DNA from: Pseudomonadota bacterium | Lineage (GTDB): Bacteria > Pseudomonadota > Gammaproteobacteria > Steroidobacterales > Steroidobacteraceae | Assembly: GCA_025355105.1 (NCBI GenBank) | Contig: JANYAE010000076.1 | Coordinates: 1 to 45,286, forward strand | Direction of reading: 5' to 3' | DNA length: 45,286 nucleotides | Shown: one piece after another, positions 1-10,161 of the stretch | How the letters are laid out: each line of letters opens with the position of its first letter | Numbering within the stretch: the stretch's first letter is position 1 | Made by a program: the position numbers and the translations under genes | The notes under the pieces: model-generated | Database searches by the model: none | What the model saw: the letters and a program-made list of their open reading frames with translations, nothing else | What the model was told of the DNA's origin: nothing

Positions 1-211
1 CCATCGAAGACTGCCAAGGGGCATTGACGAAGACCAGGAGCTGAACGAGAGTACTCACGTCCTGTCGACCTGGCCCGGCATCCCGTGGACCACCGGCCCG
101 ACATGCGCTGGAATCAGCGGCCGATCAGCGTGGAATCCGCACGCTGTTTGCCGATCCCGGAAAATCAATGCGTTGCACAATGAAACCGTATCGATTCGTC
201 GAAAGACGTAA

Positions 212-499
212 ACACCCCCGACACTGACGCGCGGACGGAATGCGCCGGACCAGAAAGCTCCGCTGCGCTGGGTCGACGTAGAAAAGGCACTGGCGACGCT
301 CGGCAACGACCCTCCAAACCCAGCGATTCCGAATGAGCTGCGCGAACTGAGAACTGCGCTGCCCCCGGGCACCGCCATTGTCGCGGGCGGCGGAGCGACG
401 TCCGACTACACGGCCGCACTCGCGACGGTCGGCGCTTCCCGCTTCGCGACGATCGGTGAATTTCGCGCTTGGCTTCGCGAGGCACCCGGTACCCGCTGA
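212..499 (+). pseudogene. C-terminal remnant of a possible cobalamin-binding (MerR/B12-type) regulator
   Basis: An open frame follows the stop at 209-211 and runs to the stop at 497-499 without a plausible start codon. The translation looks protein-like in its last 75 residues: a helical stretch, then a hydrophobic strand with a glycine run (AIVAGGGATSDY), then FATIGEFRAWLREA. This resembles the last strand and helix of the B12-binding domain at the C terminus of MerR-type regulators such as LitR, but the match is from memory and weak. The upstream part is not recognisable in any frame, so I read it as a decayed 3' end. It could also be a chance open frame in GC-rich DNA. Confidence 0.3.
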
Positions 500-651
500 T
501 GCCGCGTGCCCAATGAGCTTCAGACAGCCGTGTCCGAGCGGATCTTGTTCGATCGTCGCCGGCGACGGCCTGATGAGCATGGCCGAGATCGAGAGTCCTG
601 TGAGCCCTCGGACCATTTGGCAGCGAGACGAGCCTCCCGGCCCGTCGATAG

Positions 652-2952
<2,301 letters not shown>

Positions 2953-3295
2953 TCTCAGAGGGTAGGTCCTGGAGGTGTCCCATACCGCGCGGCCGAACCT
3001 GGTCCGCCATGAACCGGCCAATGCGCGGCTGCGCGACTTCCACGCCAGCCAGGAAGAAGTTAGACGCTGGTGGAGGCCGAGAATCGGTACCACCGCTGGG
3101 TGACGGAATCCGCCGGCTCAGCAGGAATACGCGAGCGTCCTTCCTGTGCCGGCGGCATGAGCTGGCGACGCTGGGGGCTCCGCAGCGGTGTGATACGGTC
3201 GCCCGCTTGCGGCGCAGCGAATCATTGTTGCCGACGCGGCGCGCTCGGCATGCTAACGGTCACCATCGTCCGAGCGCCCTCTCGACAAACCTCCC
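2953..3295. other. Intergenic region with no recognisable gene
   Basis: This 343-bp gap between katG and the SDR gene holds only short open frames. One begins at a GTG right after a GGAG at 2971-2976 but gives no recognisable protein. No convincing hairpin terminator was seen after katG. Confidence 0.5.
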
Positions 3296-4762
3296 ATGAC
3301 TCGAGTTCTCGTGTTCGGAGCCACCGGCTATGTCGGCACGCACCTCGTGCCCTCTCTTGTAGCGCGTGGCCTGACGGTGCGGGCCGCCGCACGTCGCTAT
3401 TCAGCGCTCGAAGCTCGCGGATGGCCGGGGGTCGAACTCATACAGGCCGACGCGCTCGCGGCCGACAGCCTGGGTCCGGCGCTTCAGGGAATCGACGTCG
3501 CCTATTACCTGGTGCATTCGATGGCCGCCGGGAGCGACTTTCCGCGACTGGATCGCGCAGCCGCCGAGAACTTCCGCGACGCAGCGGCACGCGCGGGCGT
3601 GAAGCGCATCGTTTATCTTGGAGGGCTGCAGCCCGCTGCCAAGGCCTCCACACATCTCGCATCGCGGGGCGAGACCGGTGCTATCCTGCGCAGCAGCAGC
3701 GTATCCGTCACCGAACTGCGCGCCGGGGTGATCATCGGGCCGGGCTCTGCCGCGTTCGAGGTGATCCGCGACCTGGTCTTTCACCTACCGGCGATGTTGA
3801 CCCCGCGGTGGGTGCATTCGCGCTCCCAGCCGATCGCGCTGGACGACGTGCTCGAGTATCTGGCCCGATTGCCGGAACTGACGGAGGCCGAGGGCACGAT
3901 CTACGACGTCGGCGGCCCGGGCGTACTGACCTACGCACAGATGATGCGCGAGTTTGGCGCGCTGGTTGGTCGCCGGCCGCTGATCGTGCCTGTGCCAGTG
4001 TTGACACCGCGTCTCTCCTCTTACTGGCTGAACCTCGTGACCGCGGTGCCGACCAACGTCGCACGCGCCCTGATCGACGGGCTCGAGCACGACGTGGTGG
4101 CCGACGATGCTGCGATCAGGGAACTGATACCACGTGCCCTTAAGAGCTATCGCGAAGCCGCCCAAGCCGCCCAAGCCGCTTTGGCCGCCGAACGCGATCG
4201 CGAGACAAGCGCGCGTTGGACCGAGGGCTCGATGCTGTACCGTCGGAATCGCCCGGATTTCGCCTTCTACGCGAAGCAGAGGCAGGGTGAAGCCGTGTCG
4301 GCTGCCCCCGCCGAAGCGGTATGGCGCCAAGTCGCTTCGATTGGCGGCGACAACGGCTATTACTTTCTCGATGCCCTGTGGCGCTTACGTGGCGGCCTCG
4401 ACGAACTGGCCGGCGGCTCGGGCCTGCGCCGCGGTCGCGTCGACCCGCACAACGTTGCGGTCGGAGACACGATCGACTTCTGGCGGGTCGTCGCGTTCGA
4501 GCCGGGCCAACGCCTGACCCTGCTCGCCGAAATGAAGCTGCCGGGCTCGGCAGCACTCGATCTAGAGGTGAGGCCCGAGGGGCCGGGCCGCACTCGTATC
4601 GTCGTGACCGGCTACTTCCATCCCGCCGGTGCGCGAGGCCTCCTGTACTGGCATGCGCTGACGCCGGCCCACGCTGTGATCTTCCCCGGTCTCGCGAACT
4701 CCATTGCCAGGCGCGCCGAGCGAAGCACTGCCGCGGGACGGCCCGGTGGCACGCCGATGTAG
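3296..4762 (+). CDS. NAD(P)-binding SDR-family protein with C-terminal DUF2867 domain
   Basis: An atypical (extended or NmrA-like) short-chain dehydrogenase of 488 residues. The N terminus VLVFGATGYVGTHL is a Rossmann GxxGxxG dinucleotide-binding loop. The following 290 residues keep the pattern of UDP-sugar-epimerase/NmrA-like proteins (ADAL at the end of beta 3, YYLVHSM, VKRIVYLGGL). From about residue 320 there is a second domain with a START/polyketide-cyclase-like pattern (YYFLDALWRLRGGLDELAGG, then DFWRVVAFEPGQRLTL) typical of DUF2867. The architecture matches E. coli YbjT-type proteins, whose substrate is unknown. It lies alone on the strand, 343 bp after katG. The mobile debris starts 57 bp past its stop. 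Confidence 0.88.
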   Translation: MTRVLVFGATGYVGTHLVPSLVARGLTVRAAARRYSALEARGWPGVELIQADALAADSLGPALQGIDVAYYLVHSMAAGSDFPRLDRAAAENFRDAAARAGVKRIVYLGGLQPAAKASTHLASRGETGAILRSSSVSVTELRAGVIIGPGSAAFEVIRDLVFHLPAMLTPRWVHSRSQPIALDDVLEYLARLPELTEAEGTIYDVGGPGVLTYAQMMREFGALVGRRPLIVPVPVLTPRLSSYWLNLVTAVPTNVARALIDGLEHDVVADDAAIRELIPRALKSYREAAQAAQAALAAERDRETSARWTEGSMLYRRNRPDFAFYAKQRQGEAVSAAPAEAVWRQVASIGGDNGYYFLDALWRLRGGLDELAGGSGLRRGRVDPHNVAVGDTIDFWRVVAFEPGQRLTLLAEMKLPGSAALDLEVRPEGPGRTRIVVTGYFHPAGARGLLYWHALTPAHAVIFPGLANSIARRAERSTAAGRPGGTPM

Positions 4763-4819
4763 ACCCCGACTCGGACGCGCGCCTTCGGGCCGTCGCCCTC
4801 GCGCGCCGGGTCGTTGGGC

Positions 4820-4841
4820 CGATGTGAGTTCCGCTTATTGG
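4820..4841 (+). repeat. Solo copy of the tniAB transposon end
   Basis: The 22 bp here are identical, in the same orientation, to 38180-38201 at the edge of the tniAB element. The core is TGTGAGTTCCGCTTATTGG, starting with the 5'-TGT typical of Tn7/Tn5053-type ends. No transposase gene is next to this copy, so it is probably a scar of an excised or decayed relative. The left terminal repeat of the adjoining ~300-bp element begins at its last base. Confidence 0.6.
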
Positions 4842-5141
4842 GGGTCCTCTCATTTTCCTTGCCAAGAATGACGGTAGGAAACACCGCGAATCGTCGAGGG
4901 CGGTGCACGTAACAGAAGGATTCTGGGCATTTTTTTGATCGTGCTTTCAGCATCGGTTCTGGTGCATCTGCGGTCGAAGTGGCTTCTAACGACATAATGT
5001 TGGCATTTCCATGCACGAATGTAACGTTTGTTGGATAGGTCCTACATATCTGCGTGGATAATTGACTGGTCTATCCAACATAATTGTCGCCCTGCCGCAG
5101 ATGCACGAGAACCGTTATTGCACGGTAAATGAGAGGACCCC
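4841..5141 (+). mobile_element. ~300-bp non-autonomous element, copy 1, carrying a MITE
   Basis: The outer ends are an inverted repeat: GGGGTCCTCTCATTT at 4841-4855 and its complement at 5127-5141. Inside lies the IS6-type MITE (4955-5113). The reverse complement of this whole arrangement recurs at 14524-14809, where the outer repeats read GGGTCCCCTCGTTTTC. The left arm is also shared up to GACGGTAGGA. The region between the left arm and the MITE differs between copies. No coding potential was seen. The element ends 25 bp before the promoter of the next gene. Confidence 0.6.
4955..5113 (+). mobile_element. MITE with IS6-type terminal inverted repeats, copy 1
   Basis: The 159-bp element begins with GGTTCTGGTGCATCTGCGG (4955-4973) and ends with its complement, one mismatch (5095-5113). 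Internal 10-bp arms TGTTGGATAG and CTATCCAACA can fold into a hairpin. The reverse complement matches copy 2 at 14548-14705, with about 15 substitutions and one indel counted by eye (~90% identity). The terminal repeat is the same as the right end of the IS6-family remnant at 15184-15202, and the GGTTCTGGTGCA start resembles known IS6/IS240 ends. It is therefore a non-autonomous derivative that an IS6-type transposase could move. Confidence 0.78.
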
Positions 5142-5165
5142 GAGTACGCCAACCCCGACTCGGGG

Positions 5166-5195
5166 TGATCCGCGGCAGGTCGCGCTGCGTATGAA
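5166..5195 (+). promoter_or_regulatory. RpoE (ECF11)-type promoter for the DUF6134-DUF2177 pair
   Basis: TGATCC at 5166-5171, an 18-bp spacer and TATGAA at 5190-5195. The same layout occurs twice between the sigma factor and the first methyltransferase gene (7719-7748 plus strand, 7668-7697 minus strand). TGATCC with a TA-rich -10 is the known recognition pattern of the Rhodobacter RpoE/ChrR group. The -10 overlaps the ATG at 5191, so translation should begin further downstream. Confidence 0.72.
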
Positions 5196-5220
5196 CGCAG
5201 AGACTTCCGACTCGCCCGCC

Positions 5221-5904
5221 ATGCATACAATGTCCACCCGATGCCACTGCGCAGCGCGCGCTGCGGCCACCCTAGCGCTCGCGCTTGCCGGGGTCGGGAA
5301 CGCCTCGGCCACGGCGACGCCAACGGAGTGGAGCTTCACGGTGCGGCTCGACGGCAAGCCCATCGGCACCCACCGCTTCGTGCTCGCCAGCGCCAGCGAT
5401 GGGCCCCGCGCGCTGAGCAGCGAAGCGCAGTTCGACGTCAGGCTGCTCGGCGTGTCGCTGTACCGCTACCGGCACCGCGTCAGCGAGCGCTGGGCCGACG
5501 GCTGCCTGACGTCGATCGACGCGCACACCGACGACAACGGCCGGCGGACCGAGGTGCGCGGGCAAGCGCAAGACGGGAGCTTCGACCTACAGGTGCGCGA
5601 CACCGGCCGCCCCGCGCCGGCGCCCGCGGCGCCGCCGGGTTGCCTGATGAGCTTCGCCTACTGGAACCCCGCGCTGGCCGAACAGACGCGCCTGCTCGAT
5701 CCCGGCAGTGGCCGCGTCGAGTCGGTGGTAATCACCGTCCCCAGAGCCGTGCCCGCCGACCTCAACGCTCAGGCGCAGCCGGTGCGTGGGCTGCACATCG
5801 GGGGGCTCGCCAAGCCGATCGACGTCTGGTACGTCGGCGACCGCTGGGTTGGCCTCGACACGATCGTGAGCGGCGGCCGCCAACTGAGCTACCGCCTGCG
5901 CTGA
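5221..5904 (+). CDS. DUF6134 family exported protein
   Basis: A 227-residue protein with an N-terminal signal peptide (a hydrophobic run AAATLALALAGVG, then ASA), so probably periplasmic or envelope-bound. The mature part is beta-rich and fits DUF6134: WSFTVRLDGKPIGTHRFVL near the start, LFGVSLYRYRHRVSERW-like text in the middle, and IDVWYVGDRWVGLDTIV followed by a short C terminus. The biochemical function of the family is unknown, but it recurs in clusters with CFA-type methyltransferases and ChrR. I chose 5221 because the upstream ATG at 5191 lies inside the -10 box of the predicted promoter; 5230 is an equally possible start. DUF2177 follows after 12 bp, which suggests a two-gene operon. 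Confidence 0.75.
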   Translation: MHTMSTRCHCAARAAATLALALAGVGNASATATPTEWSFTVRLDGKPIGTHRFVLASASDGPRALSSEAQFDVRLLGVSLYRYRHRVSERWADGCLTSIDAHTDDNGRRTEVRGQAQDGSFDLQVRDTGRPAPAPAAPPGCLMSFAYWNPALAEQTRLLDPGSGRVESVVITVPRAVPADLNAQAQPVRGLHIGGLAKPIDVWYVGDRWVGLDTIVSGGRQLSYRLR

Positions 5905-5916
5905 CCGGGAGCTGCG

Positions 5917-6339
5917 ATGCCTTCGACCCTGCGTCCATCGACCGTTCGCCACTTCGTCGCGGCCTTCGTCGCGGCGGCGCTGACCTTCCTGCTGCTCGAC
6001 GCCGCCTGGTTGACGACGATGGCCGCGAGGCTGTACCGCCCCGCCATCGGGCGCATCATGCGCGAGGACTTCGACGTGCTCGCCGCGGCCGCATTCTATG
6101 CGGTGTACCTGGTTGGCGTCGTGATCTTCGTCATTCGCCCGTCGGCCGACGGACGGGCGGCGTTCGCGCGCGGCGCCGGATTCGGGCTCGTGTGCTACGC
6201 GACCTACGATCTCACCAACCAGGCCACCGTCGCAGGCTGGCCGTGGCGCGTGACGCTCGCCGACCTGGCTTGGGGCAGCGTAGTCACCGGCTTAAGCGCC
6301 TGGGTCGCGCACCGTGCCGCCCGCGCGTGGCGCGGCTGA
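5917..6339 (+). CDS. DUF2177 family membrane protein
   Basis: A 140-residue inner-membrane protein with four predicted helices (roughly residues 12-32, 53-75, 84-103 and 112-133). The conserved block YATYDLTNQATVAGWPW followed by LADLAWGS is the hallmark of DUF2177. No enzymatic motif is visible. It is the second gene of the RpoE-type promoter unit starting at 5166 and runs convergently with the chrR-sigma pair, with its stop only 8 bp from that of chrR. Known homologues occur in the same oxidative-stress and fatty-acid clusters; a role in handling modified lipids is inference. Confidence 0.85.
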   Translation: MPSTLRPSTVRHFVAAFVAAALTFLLLDAAWLTTMAARLYRPAIGRIMREDFDVLAAAAFYAVYLVGVVIFVIRPSADGRAAFARGAGFGLVCYATYDLTNQATVAGWPWRVTLADLAWGSVVTGLSAWVAHRAARAWRG

Positions 6340-6346
6340 GGCGCGC

Positions 6347-6997
6347 CTACATCCCGATCCACCCGCCGATCAGCGAAGCGATGCGCCCGTCGAAGCGCAT
6401 GCGTGCGCCCACGTAAGCGAGGCACACGCAGGTCGCGCCGGTCTGCACTACCGGCTGGTGGTGCACCGACTCGTCGGCCGCGTCGAAGTCGCCCGGCCCG
6501 AAGAGTGCACGTCCGTCGTCGAACGCGCCGCACAGCACCTGTGTCAGCTCGATGCCGCCGTGCGTGTGGCGCGGCAGGCTGCGGCCTTCGCCGATGCGCA
6601 GCAGGTACACTGACGCCGCCGGGTCGTGCGGCCCGGCGACGCGCGCGAAACTCACGCCCGGCCCTATCCAGCGCCATCCGCTCACGCGGCAGAAGCGCAG
6701 GCTGGCGGGCCACGACACCCCTTCCGGCAGTGCCGGGTGCGGCGCGGGCGCGGCGGGCGCTGCTTCGGGCGCGAGCCGGTCGATGCGCCGAAGCGTGCGC
6801 TCCCACGCGCCCGCCTCGAGCGCGGCCGGCTCGGCCTGCTCGAGCAGAGCGCCGCCGAGCGCCTGCAACGAGTGCAGGCGCGCGCGGCATTCGGTGCAGC
6901 TTTCCAGGTGCGCGCTCACCACGAGGGCCTGGCCGGCGCTCAGGCGGCCGGCGGCCAGCGGCAGCAGGAGTTCGTCGCCGGCGTGGTGCTGGATCAT
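6347..6997 (-). CDS. chrR: Zinc anti-sigma factor ChrR
   Basis: A 216-residue anti-sigma factor that holds the neighbouring ECF sigma factor inactive and releases it on singlet-oxygen or organic-peroxide stress. The N-terminal ZAS domain has H5, H30, C34 and C37, matching zinc ligands H6, H31, C35 and C38 of Rhodobacter sphaeroides ChrR. The C-terminal cupin domain keeps H144, H146, E150 and H180 plus C190-x-C192, again at a constant offset of +3 from the residues I recall for that protein (H141, H143, E147, H177, C187, C189). Nothing needed for sensing appears lost. The start codon overlaps the stop of the sigma gene (ATGA), implying translational coupling and matched dosage. Confidence 0.93.
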   Translation of the reverse strand: MIQHHAGDELLLPLAAGRLSAGQALVVSAHLESCTECRARLHSLQALGGALLEQAEPAALEAGAWERTLRRIDRLAPEAAPAAPAPHPALPEGVSWPASLRFCRVSGWRWIGPGVSFARVAGPHDPAASVYLLRIGEGRSLPRHTHGGIELTQVLCGAFDDGRALFGPGDFDAADESVHHQPVVQTGATCVCLAYVGARMRFDGRIASLIGGWIGM

Positions 6998-7560
6998 GCT
7001 TGGGTCCGTTCCAGAGTGCGCCGCAGCTGCGCCACCGCGAGGCGGATGCGCGACTTGACGGTGCCGAGCGGGATGCCGAGGTCCTTCGCGATGCGGCCGT
7101 GCGGGTGCTCGTCGAAGAAGGACAGCCGCAGCACCTGCGCCTGTTCGGGTGGCAGCGCGGCCAGGGCTCGCTGCACGCCGCGCTCGCGCTCGGCCGCGTG
7201 CAGCAGTTCGTGGGGCGTGAGGTGCGCGTCCGCGGGCTGCCGCTCGGGATCCCAGTCCTCGGGCGCCTGGGAGGCGCCACCCGCCTGGCGCCGGTGATGG
7301 TCGATCCGCAGGTTGCGCGCGATCGTGTAGAGCCAAGTCGAGACTTGCGCCCGCGCGGGGTCGAATCTCGATGCGCGCCGCCACAGCACGACCATCGCCT
7401 CCTGTGTCAGCTCCTCGGCCAGCGCCTCGTCCGCCCCGCCACGCATCAAGAAGCCCTTGATGCGCGGCGCAAAATGCCGAAAAAGCGCAGCGAAAGCCGG
7501 CCGGTCGGCTGCCTCGGCTACGGCACGCATCCAGGCATTAAATTCGTCGTCGGTGGGCAT
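6994..7560 (-). CDS. rpoE: ECF sigma factor, RpoE/ChrR group (ECF11)
   Basis: A 188-residue extracytoplasmic-function sigma factor. Region 2 (FAALFRHFAPRIKGFLMRGG, then AEELTQEAMVVLWRRA and STWLYTIARNLRIDHHRR) recognises the -10 box. Region 4 (ALAALPPEQAQVLRLSFF, then HGRIAKDLGIPLGTVKSRIRLA) recognises the -35 box. I start at 7560 (MPTDDEFNAW); the frame stays open upstream to 7767, with an alternative ATG at 7614. Its own promoter matches the one of the divergent methyltransferase operon, so it very probably activates itself and the surrounding cluster. The partner ChrR follows with a 4-bp overlap. Confidence 0.93.
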   Translation of the reverse strand: MPTDDEFNAWMRAVAEAADRPAFAALFRHFAPRIKGFLMRGGADEALAEELTQEAMVVLWRRASRFDPARAQVSTWLYTIARNLRIDHHRRQAGGASQAPEDWDPERQPADAHLTPHELLHAAERERGVQRALAALPPEQAQVLRLSFFDEHPHGRIAKDLGIPLGTVKSRIRLAVAQLRRTLERTQA

Positions 7561-7667
7561 ACGTCGGTCGGCGGCAGCGGCGGGCACCGCCCCCACGTGG
7601 CCGAAGACTAGCATCACCGGCCGGCCGGCCGGTGGCGCCGAGGTAGGTCGCACGCGTCCCATGTCAT

Positions 7668-7697
7668 TTGGTACGGCCGGCGCGGCGCGCTGGATCA
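7668..7697 (-). promoter_or_regulatory. RpoE-type promoter for the sigma-chrR operon
   Basis: Read on the minus strand: TGATCC at 7697-7692, an 18-bp spacer and TACCAA at 7673-7668. The spacer length equals that of the divergent promoter at 7719 and of the one at 5166. The predicted leader before the 7560 start is about 100 nt. It implies autoactivation by the sigma factor. Confidence 0.72.
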
Positions 7698-7718
7698 CCC
7701 GCCAGTCGCACGATGCGG

Positions 7719-7748
7719 TGATCCACGGGCCGCCCGGCTGCGTACGAA
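7719..7748 (+). promoter_or_regulatory. RpoE-type promoter for the seven-gene lipid operon
   Basis: TGATCC at 7719-7724, an 18-bp spacer and TACGAA at 7743-7748. It lies 52 bp upstream of the first methyltransferase start and back to back with the sigma-operon promoter; the two -35 boxes are 21 bp apart. Confidence 0.75.
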
Positions 7749-7799
7749 CTGCCACGTCCCGATGCAACCGGCCGTCGCCCGACCCGGAGGATTTGCCGG

Positions 7800-8843
7800 A
7801 TGGCCCTGTCGAACCTGGCTCTGGAATTCACCGAACGCGGCATCCTGCCCGACCGGCTGGTGCGCGCCGGCATCCGCCGGCTGCTGCAGGTCCGGCTGGG
7901 CGAGATCGCCGCGCAGGACCCCGCCGCGGCGGCCGCACAGGCCGAGTCGTTCGTGGCCGCCATGCGCACCGCGCCGGAGGCGTTGCTGCCGCAAAAGGCC
8001 AATGAGCAGCACTACGAGGTGCCCAGCGCCTTCTTTGGCGAGGTGCTGGGACGCCGCCGAAAGTACAGCTCGGCCTGGTGGCCGCCGGGCGTGGCCGACC
8101 TGGACGCGGCCGAGGAGGCGGCGCTCGCCGTCACCGCCGAACGCGCTCAGCTGGCCGACGGCCAGCGCATCCTCGAGCTGGGCTGCGGCTGGGGCTCGCT
8201 CACGCTGTGGATGGCCGAGCATTACCCGCGCGCCCGGATCACCGCGGTGTCGAACTCGCATTCGCAGCGTGCGCACATCGAGGCCGAGGCACGCAGGCGC
8301 GACCTGGCCAACGTAGAGGTGCTCACGACCGACGTCGCCGGACTGCAGCCGGGAGCACGCTTCGACCGCATCGTCTCGGTGGAAATGTTCGAGCACCTGC
8401 GCAACTGGCCCGAGATGTTTCGCCGCATCGCCAGCTGGCTTGAACCCGGCGGGCGCTTCTTCATGCACGTGTTCGTCCACCGCAGCACGCCCTATGCCTT
8501 CGAGGACCGCGACGAGAGCGACTGGATGGCGCGTCACTTCTTCTCCGGCGGCATGATGCCGAGCGACGACCTGGCGCTTCGATTCCAGGACGACCTGGCA
8601 CTCAGTGCTCGCTGGCGCTTGGACGGTACGCACTATGCGCGCACCGCCGAAGCCTGGCTCGCGAACATGGACGCCCGGCGCGCGGCGATCTGGCCGATTC
8701 TGGCGCGGACCTACGGCGCCGAGCATGCCGGTCTGTGGTGGATGCGCTGGCGGCTCTTCTTCATGTCCTGCGCCGAACTGTTCGGCCACGATCATGGACG
8801 CGAGTGGTGGGTGGCACACTACCTCTTCGAGCCGCGCCGATGA
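7800..8843 (+). CDS. SAM-dependent methyltransferase, cyclopropane-fatty-acid-synthase-like (short form)
   Basis: A 347-residue class I methyltransferase. The SAM-binding motif I is ILELGCGWGSLTLW (about residue 120), followed by ARITAVSNSHSQR and FDRIVSVEMFEHLRNWPEMF. The C-terminal part (HFFSGGMMPSDDL, RWRLDGTHYARTAEAWLANMD) is typical of the CFA-synthase-like proteins found beside RpoE-ChrR. It lacks the active-site IFPGxC loop of classical CFA synthase, so a different methyl transfer to an unsaturated acyl chain is possible, such as the step leading to methylated or furan fatty acids in Rhodobacter. The start has a strong GGAGG 8 bp upstream. First gene of the operon; its stop overlaps the next start (ATGA). 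Confidence 0.88.
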   Translation: MALSNLALEFTERGILPDRLVRAGIRRLLQVRLGEIAAQDPAAAAAQAESFVAAMRTAPEALLPQKANEQHYEVPSAFFGEVLGRRRKYSSAWWPPGVADLDAAEEAALAVTAERAQLADGQRILELGCGWGSLTLWMAEHYPRARITAVSNSHSQRAHIEAEARRRDLANVEVLTTDVAGLQPGARFDRIVSVEMFEHLRNWPEMFRRIASWLEPGGRFFMHVFVHRSTPYAFEDRDESDWMARHFFSGGMMPSDDLALRFQDDLALSARWRLDGTHYARTAEAWLANMDARRAAIWPILARTYGAEHAGLWWMRWRLFFMSCAELFGHDHGREWWVAHYLFEPRR

Positions 8844-9382
8844 ATACCGGACGCGCGCTCAGGCTCGGCGTCGTCTTCGTGCTGTTCCAGGCTGCCTGGT
8901 TCGCATGCGTCCTCGGCGCAGCGCGCGGGCAGGCGGCGCTCGGCATCGCCGCGGCCACGCTCGTGGTGGCCGTGCTGCTGGCCTTCAGCACCGACCGCCG
9001 CGCCGAACTGCGCTTGCTCGCGCTCGCCGTCGGAGTAGCGTGGGACAGCCTGCTCGCGCAGACCGGCGTCGTGCGGTACGCCTCGCCCTGGCCGCTCCCC
9101 GGCTGGGCACCGGCCTGGATCCTGGCGCTATGGGCGCTATTGGCGCCGATGCTCCGCGAGCCGATGCGCTGGTTGCACGGCCGGCCGGTGCTGGCGGCGC
9201 TGCTCGGCGGCGCGGGCGGCGCACTGTCCTACGCCGCCGCCGAGCGGCTCGGCGCGTGTGCATTGCACGACCACGCGCTGGCGCTGGCCGTGCTCGGCGC
9301 GGGCTGGGCGCTGATCGTGCCGCTGCTCCTCGCCGCTGCGCAGCGACCGGCGACGGCATCGTCGTGCGAGGTGCGCGCATGA
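8840..9382 (+). CDS. DUF2878 family membrane protein
   Basis: A 180-residue integral membrane protein with about six hydrophobic segments. The blocks WDSLLAQTGVVRY and PGWAPAWILALWALLAPML are typical of DUF2878. Function unknown; homologues recur in this operon type. The start overlaps the upstream stop by ATGA and the stop overlaps the next start, so it is translated as part of the coupled operon. Confidence 0.82.
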   Translation: MNTGRALRLGVVFVLFQAAWFACVLGAARGQAALGIAAATLVVAVLLAFSTDRRAELRLLALAVGVAWDSLLAQTGVVRYASPWPLPGWAPAWILALWALLAPMLREPMRWLHGRPVLAALLGGAGGALSYAAAERLGACALHDHALALAVLGAGWALIVPLLLAAAQRPATASSCEVRA

Positions 9383-10161
9383 CGCCAGCTGCGGGCCTCC
9401 ACGCTGCCTCGCTTGGACTCGGCGCCGGCGCGCTGTTCACGCTCGCCGCGTGGGCGTTGAGCGTACCGAAGCGTGACGTGAGCATCGTCGACAGCGCCTG
9501 GGGCTATCTCGTGCTTGTGCCGGCGCTGGTGGTGGCTGCGGTAATGCCGAACGCCGGTCCGCGCGCGGCGGTCGTACTGGTCCTCGCTGGCGCCTGGGCG
9601 CTTAGGCTTTCGGTCCACATCGCGTGGCGCCACCGGGGCCAGCCGGAGGACCGCCGCTACCAGACGATCCGCAGGCGCAACGAGCCGCACTTCCAGTGGA
9701 AGAGCCTGTACCTGGTGTTCGGTTTACAGGCGCTGCTGGGCTGGATGGTCGCCGCGCCGTTGATGGCCGCGGTGGCAAGCCCCGCGCGCTGGAACACGCT
9801 GGACGCGCTCGGCCTCGCGCTCGCCGTCTGCGGCCTGCTCTATGAGGCGGTGGCCGACGCGCAACTCGCGCGCTTTCGCGCCAACCCGCTCTATCGCGGC
9901 CGGGTGATGGACCGCGGCCTGTGGCGCTACTCGCGACACCCCAATTATTTCGGCGAATGCTGCCTCTGGTGGGGGCTCTGGCTGGTGGCCGCCGCCGCCG
10001 GTGCCTGGTGGACCGTGCTGTCGCCGCTGCTGATGACGGTGCTGCTGCTCAAGGTCTCCGGCGTGCCGCTGCTGGAGAAGGACCTCGGACGGCACCGCCC
10101 CGGCTATGCCGAGTACATGCGGCGCACGCCGGCCTTCGTGCCGTGGAGCCGTCGCGGATGA
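9379..10161 (+). CDS. DUF1295 family membrane protein (steroid 5-alpha-reductase-like fold)
   Basis: A 260-residue membrane protein. After about four hydrophobic segments comes the C-terminal signature GLWRYSRHPNYFGECCLWWGLW, with LEKDLGRHRPGYAEYMRRTPAFVPW at the end (both abbreviated here to their key text). This is the NADPH-binding pattern shared by DUF1295, isoprenylcysteine methyltransferases and steroid 5-alpha reductases. The expected chemistry is a reduction of a lipid double bond, but the substrate is not known. Coupled by a 4-bp overlap to the upstream gene and to the desaturase after it. The pairing with a desaturase suggests opposing or sequential steps on acyl chains. Confidence 0.87.
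   Translation: MTPAAGLHAASLGLGAGALFTLAAWALSVPKRDVSIVDSAWGYLVLVPALVVAAVMPNAGPRAAVVLVLAGAWALRLSVHIAWRHRGQPEDRRYQTIRRRNEPHFQWKSLYLVFGLQALLGWMVAAPLMAAVASPARWNTLDALGLALAVCGLLYEAVADAQLARFRANPLYRGRVMDRGLWRYSRHPNYFGECCLWWGLWLVAAAAGAWWTVLSPLLMTVLLLKVSGVPLLEKDLGRHRPGYAEYMRRTPAFVPWSRRG

Noticed and set aside
4764..4775. ACCCCGACTCG recurs at 4764, 5151 and 14805
   Set aside because: Eleven bases of GC-rich text; at two of the sites it continues an element arm, but at 4764 there is no further match, so I could not show a third element copy.
5191..5220. ATG at 5191 as the start of the DUF6134 gene
   Set aside because: It lies inside the predicted -10 box TATGAA, so the transcript should begin after it; the ATG at 5221 or 5230 gives a cleaner signal peptide.
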